A stretch of 64,000 bases of DNA from the NCBI GenBank assembly GCA_025455775.1, contig JALOLT010000007.1:30832-94831 (forward strand). Direction: 5' to 3'. Origin of the DNA: Fimbriimonadaceae bacterium. GTDB taxonomy: Bacteria > Armatimonadota > Fimbriimonadia > Fimbriimonadales > Fimbriimonadaceae. Both the position numbers and the translations under genes were made by a program. The notes under the pieces were generated by a model. The model was not told the origin of the DNA. It did not search any database and saw only the letters and a program-made list of their open reading frames with translations. This document shows positions 43,124-50,110 of this stretch, piece after piece (position 1 is the stretch's first letter; every line of letters begins with the position of its first letter).

Positions 43124-45478
43124 TCACAATTGCCGGAAGGTCACCTTTTGGTGAAGAGGGACAAGGAGCTCCTCCACTGTTCGCAGGTAAGTGAAGCCGA
43201 GTTGGCTTTCGCCGGGAGGCGAAAGGGTCTCACTCGACTCGAAGAAGCGAATGGCAGTCTCCTTGGGGCCGCTGGTGACTTCCCGCCAAAAGCGATGGAC
43301 AAGCCAGATGGAGTCGAACCAATCATCTGGCTTGAGGTTGGAAAACAGGGTGGGATCTTGGGAGATTTCGAGGACGAGACGGGGGATGAATCCAAGCATA
43401 GCAAAGTGATCGCTTCCCTCTTGGCTGCCGATCCCGCTGAGGGGTAGCTGCGGAAACTTCTGCACCCCGCTGATCCGCAGCGAGATGCTAGCCTGGGTGC
43501 AGTTACCCCACGTTTGCCACTTGGCGTGAGTCACCACCCAGGTCAAGTCGTATGTGGACATCCCTCTCAGGGCTAAATCTACTCGGTGCCGGAGCCCGGG
43601 AACGGCAGCAACCACCTGACCCAAGGCCTGGACTGCCGCCTCGCGGACATCCGAAACCTCATCCTCGATCAAGCCGGTCAGGAGGGACAAGACCTCGTCC
43701 CCCTTCTCCGGAACAGCAACCACCACCTGACCCAAGGCCTGGGCCACTGTCTTGCGGACACCCGAAACCTTATCCCCGATCAAGCCGGTCAGGAGGGACA
43801 AGACCTCATCCCCCTTCTCGGGAACAGCAACCACCACCTGACCCAAGGCAAGGGCAACTGCCTCGCGGACATACAAAGGCACATCCTCACCCCCTATCAA
43901 GCCGGTGAGGAGGGACAAGACCTCATCCCCCTTCTCGGGAACAGCGACCACCACCTGACCCAAGGAATTTGCCACTGTCTGGCGGACATTCCCACGCGGA
44001 TCCTCACCCAAGATCAAGCCAGAGAGGAGGGACAAGACCTTATCCCCCTTCTCGGGAACAGCAACCACCACCTGACCCAAGGCCTGGGCCGCTGCCTTGC
44101 GGACATACAGATCCTCATCCCCGATCAAGCCAGAAAGGAGGGACAAGATTTTGCGAGAGACTCCCTCGCTCCCCCGGATCCATTTCGCTCGCGCCCCAAG
44201 CCCCACCCCAGCTCTTGGCAGAGAGCCAGCCATCTCCTGATCAAAATCGTTCGAAACGAAGGCCAGCTCCACCAACCGACGATCCACGATCCCGCGAGCG
44301 ATCGACCGGACAGTCTCGGAAGCAAATTCCTCCGGACAAGTCGCGACGCACAACCAGACCACCTTGTCCCGAACGCCGAGCAACTCGGGAGCCTTCCCTT
44401 CGCGACTCAGAGTCCGATAGAAGGAATCCACCCGAGATCGCAAAGGAGAGTTCTGAAACTTATCACTCGCCGCCGGCAGAACATTCACCAAACAGTCAGA
44501 GGCATAGACCAAAACCTCCTCGAATTCTGGAGCCCAAGCCGCTGCTTCCACCAAATCCAGGTCTACGGTGCCCCTCCGAATCGCCTCTGCCAAAGCTCTT
44601 CCAGCAAGGTATTCCCACAGAGCCAAATGGCCAGTCTCTAAGACACAAGTATCCAGCACCAAATCCCCCACTGCCGGACTCAGGATTCTGGCGCGATGGA
44701 ATCGGTCTAGCCATGCAACGTAGAACTGGTCGAGATTCTCGATCCCTGCTTCCGTACCAAAGTCTTTAAAGTTACGAACTGTGAGGCTTCTCTGACTCAG
44801 GCTCGTTTCTCCCCCTTGCAAGACCCGAAGGAAGTGAACGAGGGAAACTCCCCCCACCAACGCCCAAGGCTTGTTGCACCCATGGGCCTCGGCATACAGA
44901 GTTGAGATCGCATGGTCGAGCACCAGGGCTGGGGTCAGAAACTCTCTTTGGAGAAGGCTTCGTCCTGCTTCGCTCTTCGCCACCTTGAGAATCGCCCCCA
45001 GGAGGAAGGGAACCTCTGTGATCGACTGGATGTCCCGTCTGGTGGCGGTTTTCTTCAAGATATCCTGATCCAACCCCTCTCCTCCGATCTCCACGATCTT
45101 TCTCCTTTCTCTTGGCTTGAGGGGCACGACGTCGAGCCAGTTTTGCGCCCCCTTTGTCACGGCTGTCTCGGGAAAACCATACTTGCGCCCAGCGATGACG
45201 AGCTTGATTTCTGGCCGGAATTGTTGCCAGGCCAGGAGAGCCTGGAAGAGGGGTTCCCTCTCCGGGGCTTCATCCAGGGAGTCAGCCAGGAGGACGAAGC
45301 CTCTTTGCTGGAGGGTGGCAATGAGGAGGGTGCGTTCCGCTTCATCCTTGGTGCCAAATGCCTGGGAGACTGCCTCACACAGGACTTCGTCGAGGTCGCT
45401 CCCCCTTGCGGCAAGGCGAGCGATAAGCCCGGGATCTCCTTGGTTCTGGATGGCCTTTATCAGATCTGGGAGCTTCAC
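43124..45478 (-). CDS. NACHT/HEAT-like C-terminal portion of split Lon-NACHT protein
   Basis: This frame is the continuation of the gene starting at 46844; homologous reading in fact begins near 45529, directly after the Walker A lysine of the upstream frame. It contains SLLPIHVKLPDL just before its first ATG. A NACHT-type Walker B reads FVLLADSLDEAPER (residues 61-74). A helical region follows, including AIRRGTVDLDLVEAAAWAPEFEEVL. Five nearly identical 37-39 residue HEAT-like repeats (about 440-630) follow, with LGQVVVAVPEKGDEVLSLLTGL in each (quoted in part). A unique C-terminal segment of about 155 residues ends it. The repeats would form the sensor, by analogy with STAND proteins. The ATG at 45478 may not be a real start. 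Confidence 0.75.
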   Translation of the reverse strand: MKLPDLIKAIQNQGDPGLIARLAARGSDLDEVLCEAVSQAFGTKDEAERTLLIATLQQRGFVLLADSLDEAPEREPLFQALLAWQQFRPEIKLVIAGRKYGFPETAVTKGAQNWLDVVPLKPRERRKIVEIGGEGLDQDILKKTATRRDIQSITEVPFLLGAILKVAKSEAGRSLLQREFLTPALVLDHAISTLYAEAHGCNKPWALVGGVSLVHFLRVLQGGETSLSQRSLTVRNFKDFGTEAGIENLDQFYVAWLDRFHRARILSPAVGDLVLDTCVLETGHLALWEYLAGRALAEAIRRGTVDLDLVEAAAWAPEFEEVLVYASDCLVNVLPAASDKFQNSPLRSRVDSFYRTLSREGKAPELLGVRDKVVWLCVATCPEEFASETVRSIARGIVDRRLVELAFVSNDFDQEMAGSLPRAGVGLGARAKWIRGSEGVSRKILSLLSGLIGDEDLYVRKAAAQALGQVVVAVPEKGDKVLSLLSGLILGEDPRGNVRQTVANSLGQVVVAVPEKGDEVLSLLTGLIGGEDVPLYVREAVALALGQVVVAVPEKGDEVLSLLTGLIGDKVSGVRKTVAQALGQVVVAVPEKGDEVLSLLTGLIEDEVSDVREAAVQALGQVVAAVPGLRHRVDLALRGMSTYDLTWVVTHAKWQTWGNCTQASISLRISGVQKFPQLPLSGIGSQEGSDHFAMLGFIPRLVLEISQDPTLFSNLKPDDWFDSIWLVHRFWREVTSGPKETAIRFFESSETLSPPGESQLGFTYLRTVEELLVPLHQKVTFRQL
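43590..44155 (-). repeat. Five tandem 111-117 bp coding repeats (HEAT-like)
   Basis: About 565 bp of near-identical DNA repeats encode five HEAT-like units of 37-39 residues. The segment VVVAVPEKGDEVLSLL is almost unchanged between units, while the loop (GDEDLY, LGEDPRGN, GGEDVPLY, GDKVSG, EDEVSD) varies in length and sequence. DNA identity far above that needed to keep the fold implies recent duplication or gene conversion. Confidence 0.85.
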
Positions 45479-46844
45479 GTGGATCGGGAGAAGGGAATCC
45501 CCTTTCCTCCATTCTTCCGCTTGTTGGCGGAAGAATGGAGGAAAGGGCGAATGACTTTCCGAGCCCGGGGGTGCCGCGCAGAAAGCTCAGTTGTCGGGAA
45601 AGGGCCGCGACGGTCAGGGGCACATCTTTCTTTTCTGGTTCCAGGTGGTCGTCTTCGGAGTTCTCCCTTGGGGGCCTCTTGGTTGGTTCCTCAGTTGTGG
45701 ATTCGTTACTTTGCTCTTTTCCTGGCTCGGACGAACTGCGATTGCTTTTCGGACGGAAGGTGGCGACCGTGATCCCAACCTCGTCGAATTCTGTCTCATT
45801 GTTGCCGATCAGGTCTGTGTACTGGCCGAGGGCAATGGCTTTGATCGCAAGAAGCTCATTCAGTCGTTGGGTTTGGTTTATGACTTCTGTAAAGACCGTG
45901 TGACGGTCTGTGAGTACCTTGTCAAGGTCCGCGTCTTTCCCGCTTGGCTCCTCACTGAAAACGCTCTTGGTATTTTGGTAGTTCTGTTTCTTTCGCAGCT
46001 CGTTCAAGGCAGCCATCTTGGCGTCCACGAGATTGACTGGTTTGATCTGCCCTGTTGAATCAATTTCACCGGTAAAGCACCAGTTTTCCCGCAGGGCGAG
46101 CCCAGACCAGAGGCAGCGGAGGGCGACATAGAAAGCGAGGCCGACCGACGTGCCATGAAAGCCGACAGCATGGTCGCAATCGTCCGCCAAACCATCGATG
46201 AAGATCTCGACTCCGTCCTCGCTTGTCTTTCCCGAGTCTTGCCATGCGTGGGAGGCAGCATTTCGAAAGGCTTCTACAACGGATTCTTCAAACCAGCGGC
46301 TGATCAGGTGGTGCCTTGTACAAGCAGTGGTGAACTGGGCCCGACCAGGGGAGACGACAGCGACGCCTTTTTTTCCTGGGAGTCGTCTGGCGCGAATTTC
46401 GAGGATCCCACCCCTTGCTTCTGTTTCATCTTTTGAGGCAACAGGGAAAAGGATCCGGATTTCTCCCCGGGACGTGTTAGGGATCGCGTCTTGCTTGGTG
46501 ATTTCCGAGGTTAGGATTTGTTTCGCGAGACTCGTCCCTTCCTCTGGGGGCCAGGCTGGCCAGTTTTTCTGGTTGATGAGGTCTTTTAGTCCATCTGGTT
46601 CAAAGTTGCTTCGCCAATCTTCCCCCTCTTCCGCTCCGAGGTTGGGATTCGAGAGGTTTAGAAGGGTTTGCGCCCTCTCTTTCATTTTCCTCAGAAGCTC
46701 GCTCCTTCGTACCCCGGGAAAGCCTTTGGGCGGCTCTTCCGCGCCACTGAACCCGTGAGAGAACGAGCTTGATGTGACAGCGAGCTCGCCGCCGAAGCAG
46801 ATGGTTCGGAAGACGTCGCTTGCTTTCCTGAGTTGACTTGGCAC
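45375..46844 (-). CDS. Lon-type Ser-Lys protease plus Walker A, N-terminal portion of split protein
   Basis: Meaningful sequence covers residues 1-438. Residues 145-335 form a Lon-like protease domain: EESVVEAFRNAASHA, HGTSVGLAFYVAL with Ser233, TGEIDSTGQIKPVNLVDAK with Lys276. The 43-residue Ser-Lys distance equals that of E. coli Lon (Ser679/Lys722). A charged linker (365-408) precedes a P-loop, RGTPGLGKS (Lys430). After Leu438 the frame departs; the tail to 45375 is nonsense. The GTG at 46844 follows AAGGA and lies 19 bp after the upstream gene. With one base removed at 45529-45530 the product would be about 1,239 residues: protease, NACHT-like NTPase, HEAT repeats. Confidence 0.8.
   Translation of the reverse strand: MPSQLRKASDVFRTICFGGELAVTSSSFSHGFSGAEEPPKGFPGVRRSELLRKMKERAQTLLNLSNPNLGAEEGEDWRSNFEPDGLKDLINQKNWPAWPPEEGTSLAKQILTSEITKQDAIPNTSRGEIRILFPVASKDETEARGGILEIRARRLPGKKGVAVVSPGRAQFTTACTRHHLISRWFEESVVEAFRNAASHAWQDSGKTSEDGVEIFIDGLADDCDHAVGFHGTSVGLAFYVALRCLWSGLALRENWCFTGEIDSTGQIKPVNLVDAKMAALNELRKKQNYQNTKSVFSEEPSGKDADLDKVLTDRHTVFTEVINQTQRLNELLAIKAIALGQYTDLIGNNETEFDEVGITVATFRPKSNRSSSEPGKEQSNESTTEEPTKRPPRENSEDDHLEPEKKDVPLTVAALSRQLSFLRGTPGLGKSFALSSILPPTSGRMEERGFPSPDPREAPRSDKGHPEPRRSRAYRSPCRKGERPRRSPV
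45500..45547. repeat. Perfect 21-bp inverted repeat at the frameshift site
   Basis: Positions 45500-45520 are the exact reverse complement of 45527-45547, with a 6-nt loop TTGTTG. The +1 frameshift of the Lon-NACHT gene (extra G at 45529-45530 on the plus strand) lies inside the second arm. Without the extra base the palindrome would have a one-base bulge, so the insertion perfects it. Confidence 0.85.
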
Positions 46845-46863
46845 TCGCTTTGATCCTTCTTTG

Positions 46864-47529
46864 TCAGGACAGTGCTGGTGGCTTCACAAGGCCGGTCGTT
46901 ACTTCGGCAGAGTGGTCTGGTTGAAGTTCGAATTGGACGAGATAACCTTCGTCATTGGGGATGGTCTGGAGAATTGGCAGACCCACCACTTGATTGTCCT
47001 GATTGCGGATGACGATGACAGCGGTGAGGTCGCCTTCGATCAGTTCTTCTTCCTTGCTCGAGATAGGGCCCCTCAGATCCAGGGTCAGCCTGTTGTCTTG
47101 AGAGGATGCTTCGATGAATTTGAAGCCTTGTCCTCGGAGATCAATTACCTTTCGTCTCCCTTCCCCTGGTGTCGTTTCAACGTAGAGATCCAGGCCTCTT
47201 GCCGCGAGGCCGAGAATTCCGGGAGCAGATCCAGTCACGGTTGCGACGGAGGTTGGGGCATAGAGGGTCATAAAGCTATCGACCATTTCCTTTGGCCACT
47301 TGCCTGCTTGCTTTGCCTTGATTGCCAAGAGGTATCCCTTGAAACGAATGGACTCAAGCTCTCCTGGTTGGAGGGTTGCTTGGGCTTCTTCGTCCCCTTT
47401 CAGGGCTCGGAGAATCAGGTCATCTTGGTCCAGGCTTGAGGACGGCCAGACTTGGTCGTCTGGGGAGAATTTGATGTCCTCCTCTTGGCTTGAGAAGATT
47501 TCATCGAGGATCTTTTTCATGTTGCTCAT
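46864..47529 (-). CDS. Unknown soluble protein between sigma factor and Lon-NACHT gene
   Basis: The 221-residue acidic protein has no signal peptide or membrane helix. An N-terminal helical part (about 1-90: DDLILRALKGDEEAQATLQPGELESIRFKGY) is followed by a beta-rich part (about 95-210: VIDLRGQGFKFIEASSQDNRLTLDLRGPI and AVIVIRNQDNQVVGLPILQTI; quoted in part). It lies 13 bp after the sigma gene and 19 bp before the protease gene. By position it could be a cytosolic anti-sigma factor or substrate of the protease (compare CalpT), but no homologous motif supports this directly. ATG 47529 is taken; ATG 47520 is possible. Confidence 0.65.
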   Translation of the reverse strand: MSNMKKILDEIFSSQEEDIKFSPDDQVWPSSSLDQDDLILRALKGDEEAQATLQPGELESIRFKGYLLAIKAKQAGKWPKEMVDSFMTLYAPTSVATVTGSAPGILGLAARGLDLYVETTPGEGRRKVIDLRGQGFKFIEASSQDNRLTLDLRGPISSKEEELIEGDLTAVIVIRNQDNQVVGLPILQTIPNDEGYLVQFELQPDHSAEVTTGLVKPPALS

Positions 47530-47541
47530 GGCTTTTGCTCG

Positions 47542-48102
47542 TTAAAGAGGTAGGTTTTTGGGAGGGTGGCAGAGGGTTGGGACTATTTGGGGGGCTTGGT
47601 TGTAGCCTTTTGCGGCGAGGCAGCTTCTGAGGCTCTTGTAGGCGACGTTGATTTGGTAGCGCAGCGGTTGGAGGGCGACCTCCAATTGGTCAGCGATGTC
47701 CTCGTTGGATTCTCCTTCAGCCTTGAGTTCTAGGATCAATTTCTGTTGGGTTGGGAGTTCTTGCCAGCAGCTTTCCAAGGCCGCGGCGAGGTCCTTTGAG
47801 ATCCCTTCGTCTTGAAGTTTTTTCGCCATGAGACCGTCGTTCTGCCAGTCTTCCATCTGGTCGAGGGGGATGTCTGTTCTTTCGTCACTTCTTAATCTGA
47901 GACAGACCCGGTGAAGAATGGTGTAGAACCAGCTGTCGAGGAGGTGGGACTCTTGGAGGTTGTTCAGATTGCTCCAGGCGAGGGCAGCCGCCTTTTGCAC
48001 TGCGTCTTCCGCGCTTTCGCGGTTTCTGAGGATCTTGTTTGCGAAGCGGAGGAACCTTGGGTGATTTCGGACGAACCAAATGCCGAATTGTTCTTGAGTC
48101 AT
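47542..48102 (-). CDS. ECF-type RNA polymerase sigma factor
   Basis: The 186-residue protein has sigma region 2 (FVRNHPRFLRFANKILRNRESAEDAVQKAAALAWSNL, the AEDAVQ segment being typical, and SWFYTILHRVCLRLR). A short linker leads to region 4 with an HTH (WQELPTQQKLILELKAEGESNEDIADQLEVALQPLRYQINVAYKSLR). It lacks an RNA-polymerase beta-prime or C-terminal extension. ATG 48102 follows GAGAAGGGC; a longer in-frame version from 48183 is not family-like. It heads the three-gene operon, so it may drive its own transcription. A GGAAC element at 48177-48181 (minus strand) is a conceivable ECF -35. Confidence 0.85.
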   Translation of the reverse strand: MTQEQFGIWFVRNHPRFLRFANKILRNRESAEDAVQKAAALAWSNLNNLQESHLLDSWFYTILHRVCLRLRSDERTDIPLDQMEDWQNDGLMAKKLQDEGISKDLAAALESCWQELPTQQKLILELKAEGESNEDIADQLEVALQPLRYQINVAYKSLRSCLAAKGYNQAPQIVPTLCHPPKNLPL

Positions 48103-48176
48103 TGTTTGCCCTTCTCTAGCGCGAAGCGGCCCGTTCCCCTGTGCCTCTCGCCCCTCGTCTTTCAACGTACTACGCA

Positions 48177-48181
48177 GTTCC
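48177..48181 (-). promoter_or_regulatory. Possible ECF-type -35 (GGAAC) upstream of sigma gene
   Basis: GGAAC on the minus strand lies about 75 bp before the sigma ATG and is followed 16 bp later by AGACGA. ECF promoters typically have a GGAAC -35, so autoregulation is possible. The -10 is not diagnostic, and this is a weak call. Confidence 0.25.
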
Positions 48182-48279
48182 ACAAAAGATGAGAGGCAAA
48201 AAGCGAGGTGGTTGGCAGTTTTTTTTCGCTTTTTTGAGGGGACATTTGTTCAGGGGCTGTCTCAGAAGAGGCACCCCCG

Positions 48280-48374
48280 TTTGCGCGCTCCGGGGGCGGT
48301 CCGGACGAGTGTTTGGGGCGGAACCTCCCAAGGTTGGGGCCGGACGGGCGTGGCCGCGGGCCCGTGCGCGCAAA
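48280..48374 (+). repeat. 95-bp dispersed stem-loop element, copy B
   Basis: TTTGCGCGC (48280-48288) and GCGCGCAAA (48366-48374) are perfect inverted ends. The core reads GGGGGCGGTCCGGACGAGTG, GGGGCGGAACCTCCCAAGG and GGACGGGCGTGGCCGCGGG. It aligns over its full length with the reverse complement of copy A. It lies between the PTPS gene and the sigma operon, just upstream of the latter. Confidence 0.8.
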
Positions 48375-48405
48375 CCGCTGAAGTGAAGACCCGAAAGGGC
48401 CAGGC

Positions 48406-49227
48406 CTAACCAGTCACCTCAAATACGTTCCGAGCTGTTTCAAACAGACGAATGCGGGAGAGCTTGGCTGGCAACTTCCCATCCAAATGGTTAAATATTT
48501 CCTGGGCCACAATCTCGCTCGTCGTATTCTTCCCCAACAATTCAGGCACGTCCAGATCCAAGTTATGGTGATCATAGCGATCCACCACCAAATGGTTAAC
48601 TACCCTGTCCAGCTCATCAATATTAACCAACATCCCAGTCTCCTCATTCGGCTCACCTATCACAGTGACCTCCAAGACATAGTTGTGACCATGGCCATTC
48701 TCGTTATTGCATTTCCCAAAAAGCCTCACGTTCTCCTCGTGAGGCAGGGCCGGAACATGGAGGCGATGAGAGGCTGCAAATTCGTAAACGCGGGTGAGTT
48801 TTATCATGGGGGAATCCTTTTCCCACTCGCCATAAAGCAGAGGGGTTTCTTCGAGCTTGAGATGGGTGAGAGTGACGGAGCCTGGCAAGGACACCAAACG
48901 ATCCCGTAAGTTGAAGAGGAGGTTTTCGACCGAAGGAGCGACGTCCAAAAATCCAGGCACCTCGTCGTTGATTGACTTCTGGTCAAAGGGGCGAATCACT
49001 TTCTCCTTGATCACGTCGTCAATCCATTTGATGTTGACGACCATCCCGTTCGACTCATCCACTTCCCCTTCCGCCGTGACCCACAAGACGTAGTTGTGGC
49101 CATGGTTGTAGGGGCTGGCCCAGGGGCCGAAAAGCTGTCTGTTCTCTTCTTCAGAAAGGGACGAGCGCCAGTAGCGATGGCCGCTCGAAAAAGCGACTTT
49201 GCGAGTAAGTGCGACGCGACTTCCCAT
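48406..49227 (-). CDS. Tandem 6-pyruvoyl-tetrahydropterin synthase/QueD-like protein
   Basis: The 273-residue protein contains two PTPS/QueD-type domains. The C-terminal one (about 140-273) has zinc ligands SHRLH and HGHNY, the catalytic Cys in KCNNENGHGHNY, and DHHNLD, so it should be active. The N-terminal one (1-130) retains GHRYW and HGHNYVLW but has no Cys (GPWASPYNHGHNY), and DHHxLD reads FDQKSIND. It should be inactive. Family members convert 7,8-dihydroneopterin triphosphate to pyruvoyl-tetrahydropterin or, in the queuosine pathway, to carboxytetrahydropterin. No other queuosine gene is adjacent. Confidence 0.88.
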   Translation of the reverse strand: MGSRVALTRKVAFSSGHRYWRSSLSEEENRQLFGPWASPYNHGHNYVLWVTAEGEVDESNGMVVNIKWIDDVIKEKVIRPFDQKSINDEVPGFLDVAPSVENLLFNLRDRLVSLPGSVTLTHLKLEETPLLYGEWEKDSPMIKLTRVYEFAASHRLHVPALPHEENVRLFGKCNNENGHGHNYVLEVTVIGEPNEETGMLVNIDELDRVVNHLVVDRYDHHNLDLDVPELLGKNTTSEIVAQEIFNHLDGKLPAKLSRIRLFETARNVFEVTG

Positions 49228-49229
49228 AC

Positions 49230-50105
49230 TTACTTCTCTCTACGATAGGGCAAGCCCAGGGCCATGGGGACACTGGTTCCTTTTCCGACGAAGACCAAGA
49301 CCGCCAGGGCCAAAACATAGGGCATGGCACGGAAAACTTGGTGGGGAATTCCGACTGCTTGGGCCTGGAGCAGGAACTGGGTCAGCTCTGCCGCCCCCAC
49401 GAGAAGACTCGCTCCAAACACCCAAATCGGCTTCCACCTCCCAAAAGTTACCATTGCGATCGCAACGAATCCTCGACCAGCCGTCATGTTTTCGGCAAAA
49501 GAGCCAGCCGAAGCGATGGCTAGATAGCCACCCGCGAGTCCGGCGAGAGCACCGCCAAAGGCGATTGCCCCTGCCCGGAGACCCATAACAGAGTATCCTG
49601 CCGACTCCACCGCCGCAGGGTATTCGCCAGCTCCCCGCAAGGCAAGGCCAGGTTTGGTTCTGGTCAGGAACCATGTGATCCCGATCGCCAAAGGCAGCAA
49701 CAAGACCATCCCGAGATCAAAGGGGCCGAAGACCTTGGGCAGATCAGGCAGGCTCACCAGCTGACCAGACTGACCAAAAACCACACGAAACAGGGTGGAG
49801 GTCAGGCCAAGAGCAAAGAGATTCACTGCTGTCCCAATCACAACCTGATCGACCAGCAAACGGAGGGTGAAGAATCCCTGAATCATCGCAAAGACAAGCC
49901 CCACAAGCAAGGCAGCCAAGAGTGCGAGCCAGGGGTTCCCCGTGCGACTCCCGACCAAGGTTGCAGCAAAAGCCGCGAGGAGCATCTGCCCCTCCAGGCC
50001 GATGTTGATCACCCCACTCTTCTGGCTTACAGATTCTCCCAGGGCTGCGATCGAAACAGGCGCGGCATAGCGCAACAAATTGGCGGCAAATTCGAGCGCT
50101 GCCAT
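49230..50105 (-). CDS. ABC transporter permease, BmpA/nucleoside type (second)
   Basis: The 291-residue membrane protein belongs to the branched-chain/simple-sugar permease superfamily. The RYAAPVSIAALGESVSQKSGVINIGLEGQMLLAAFA opening is diagnostic of NupQ/YufQ-type permeases ('GVxNIGLEGxM'), and LALRGAGEYPAAVESAGYSV is the EAA-like loop. About eight helices are present. ATG 50105 is chosen, since upstream in-frame residues belong to the preceding permease reading. It is the last of a four-gene nucleoside uptake operon (lipoprotein, ATPase, two permeases). Confidence 0.92.
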   Translation of the reverse strand: MAALEFAANLLRYAAPVSIAALGESVSQKSGVINIGLEGQMLLAAFAATLVGSRTGNPWLALLAALLVGLVFAMIQGFFTLRLLVDQVVIGTAVNLFALGLTSTLFRVVFGQSGQLVSLPDLPKVFGPFDLGMVLLLPLAIGITWFLTRTKPGLALRGAGEYPAAVESAGYSVMGLRAGAIAFGGALAGLAGGYLAIASAGSFAENMTAGRGFVAIAMVTFGRWKPIWVFGASLLVGAAELTQFLLQAQAVGIPHQVFRAMPYVLALAVLVFVGKGTSVPMALGLPYRREK

Positions 50106-50110
50106 TGGAT

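Noticed and set aside
43590..44155. Regularly spaced repeats considered as a CRISPR array
   Set aside because: Units are 111-117 bp, similar throughout and in frame with a protein. There is no repeat-spacer alternation, and no cas genes are nearby.
43586..44641. 351-codon plus-strand frame of repeated Leu/Gln/Asn-rich units
   Set aside because: Its repeats merely mirror the HEAT-repeat DNA of the minus-strand gene. The minus strand carries the NACHT motifs and sits in an operon.
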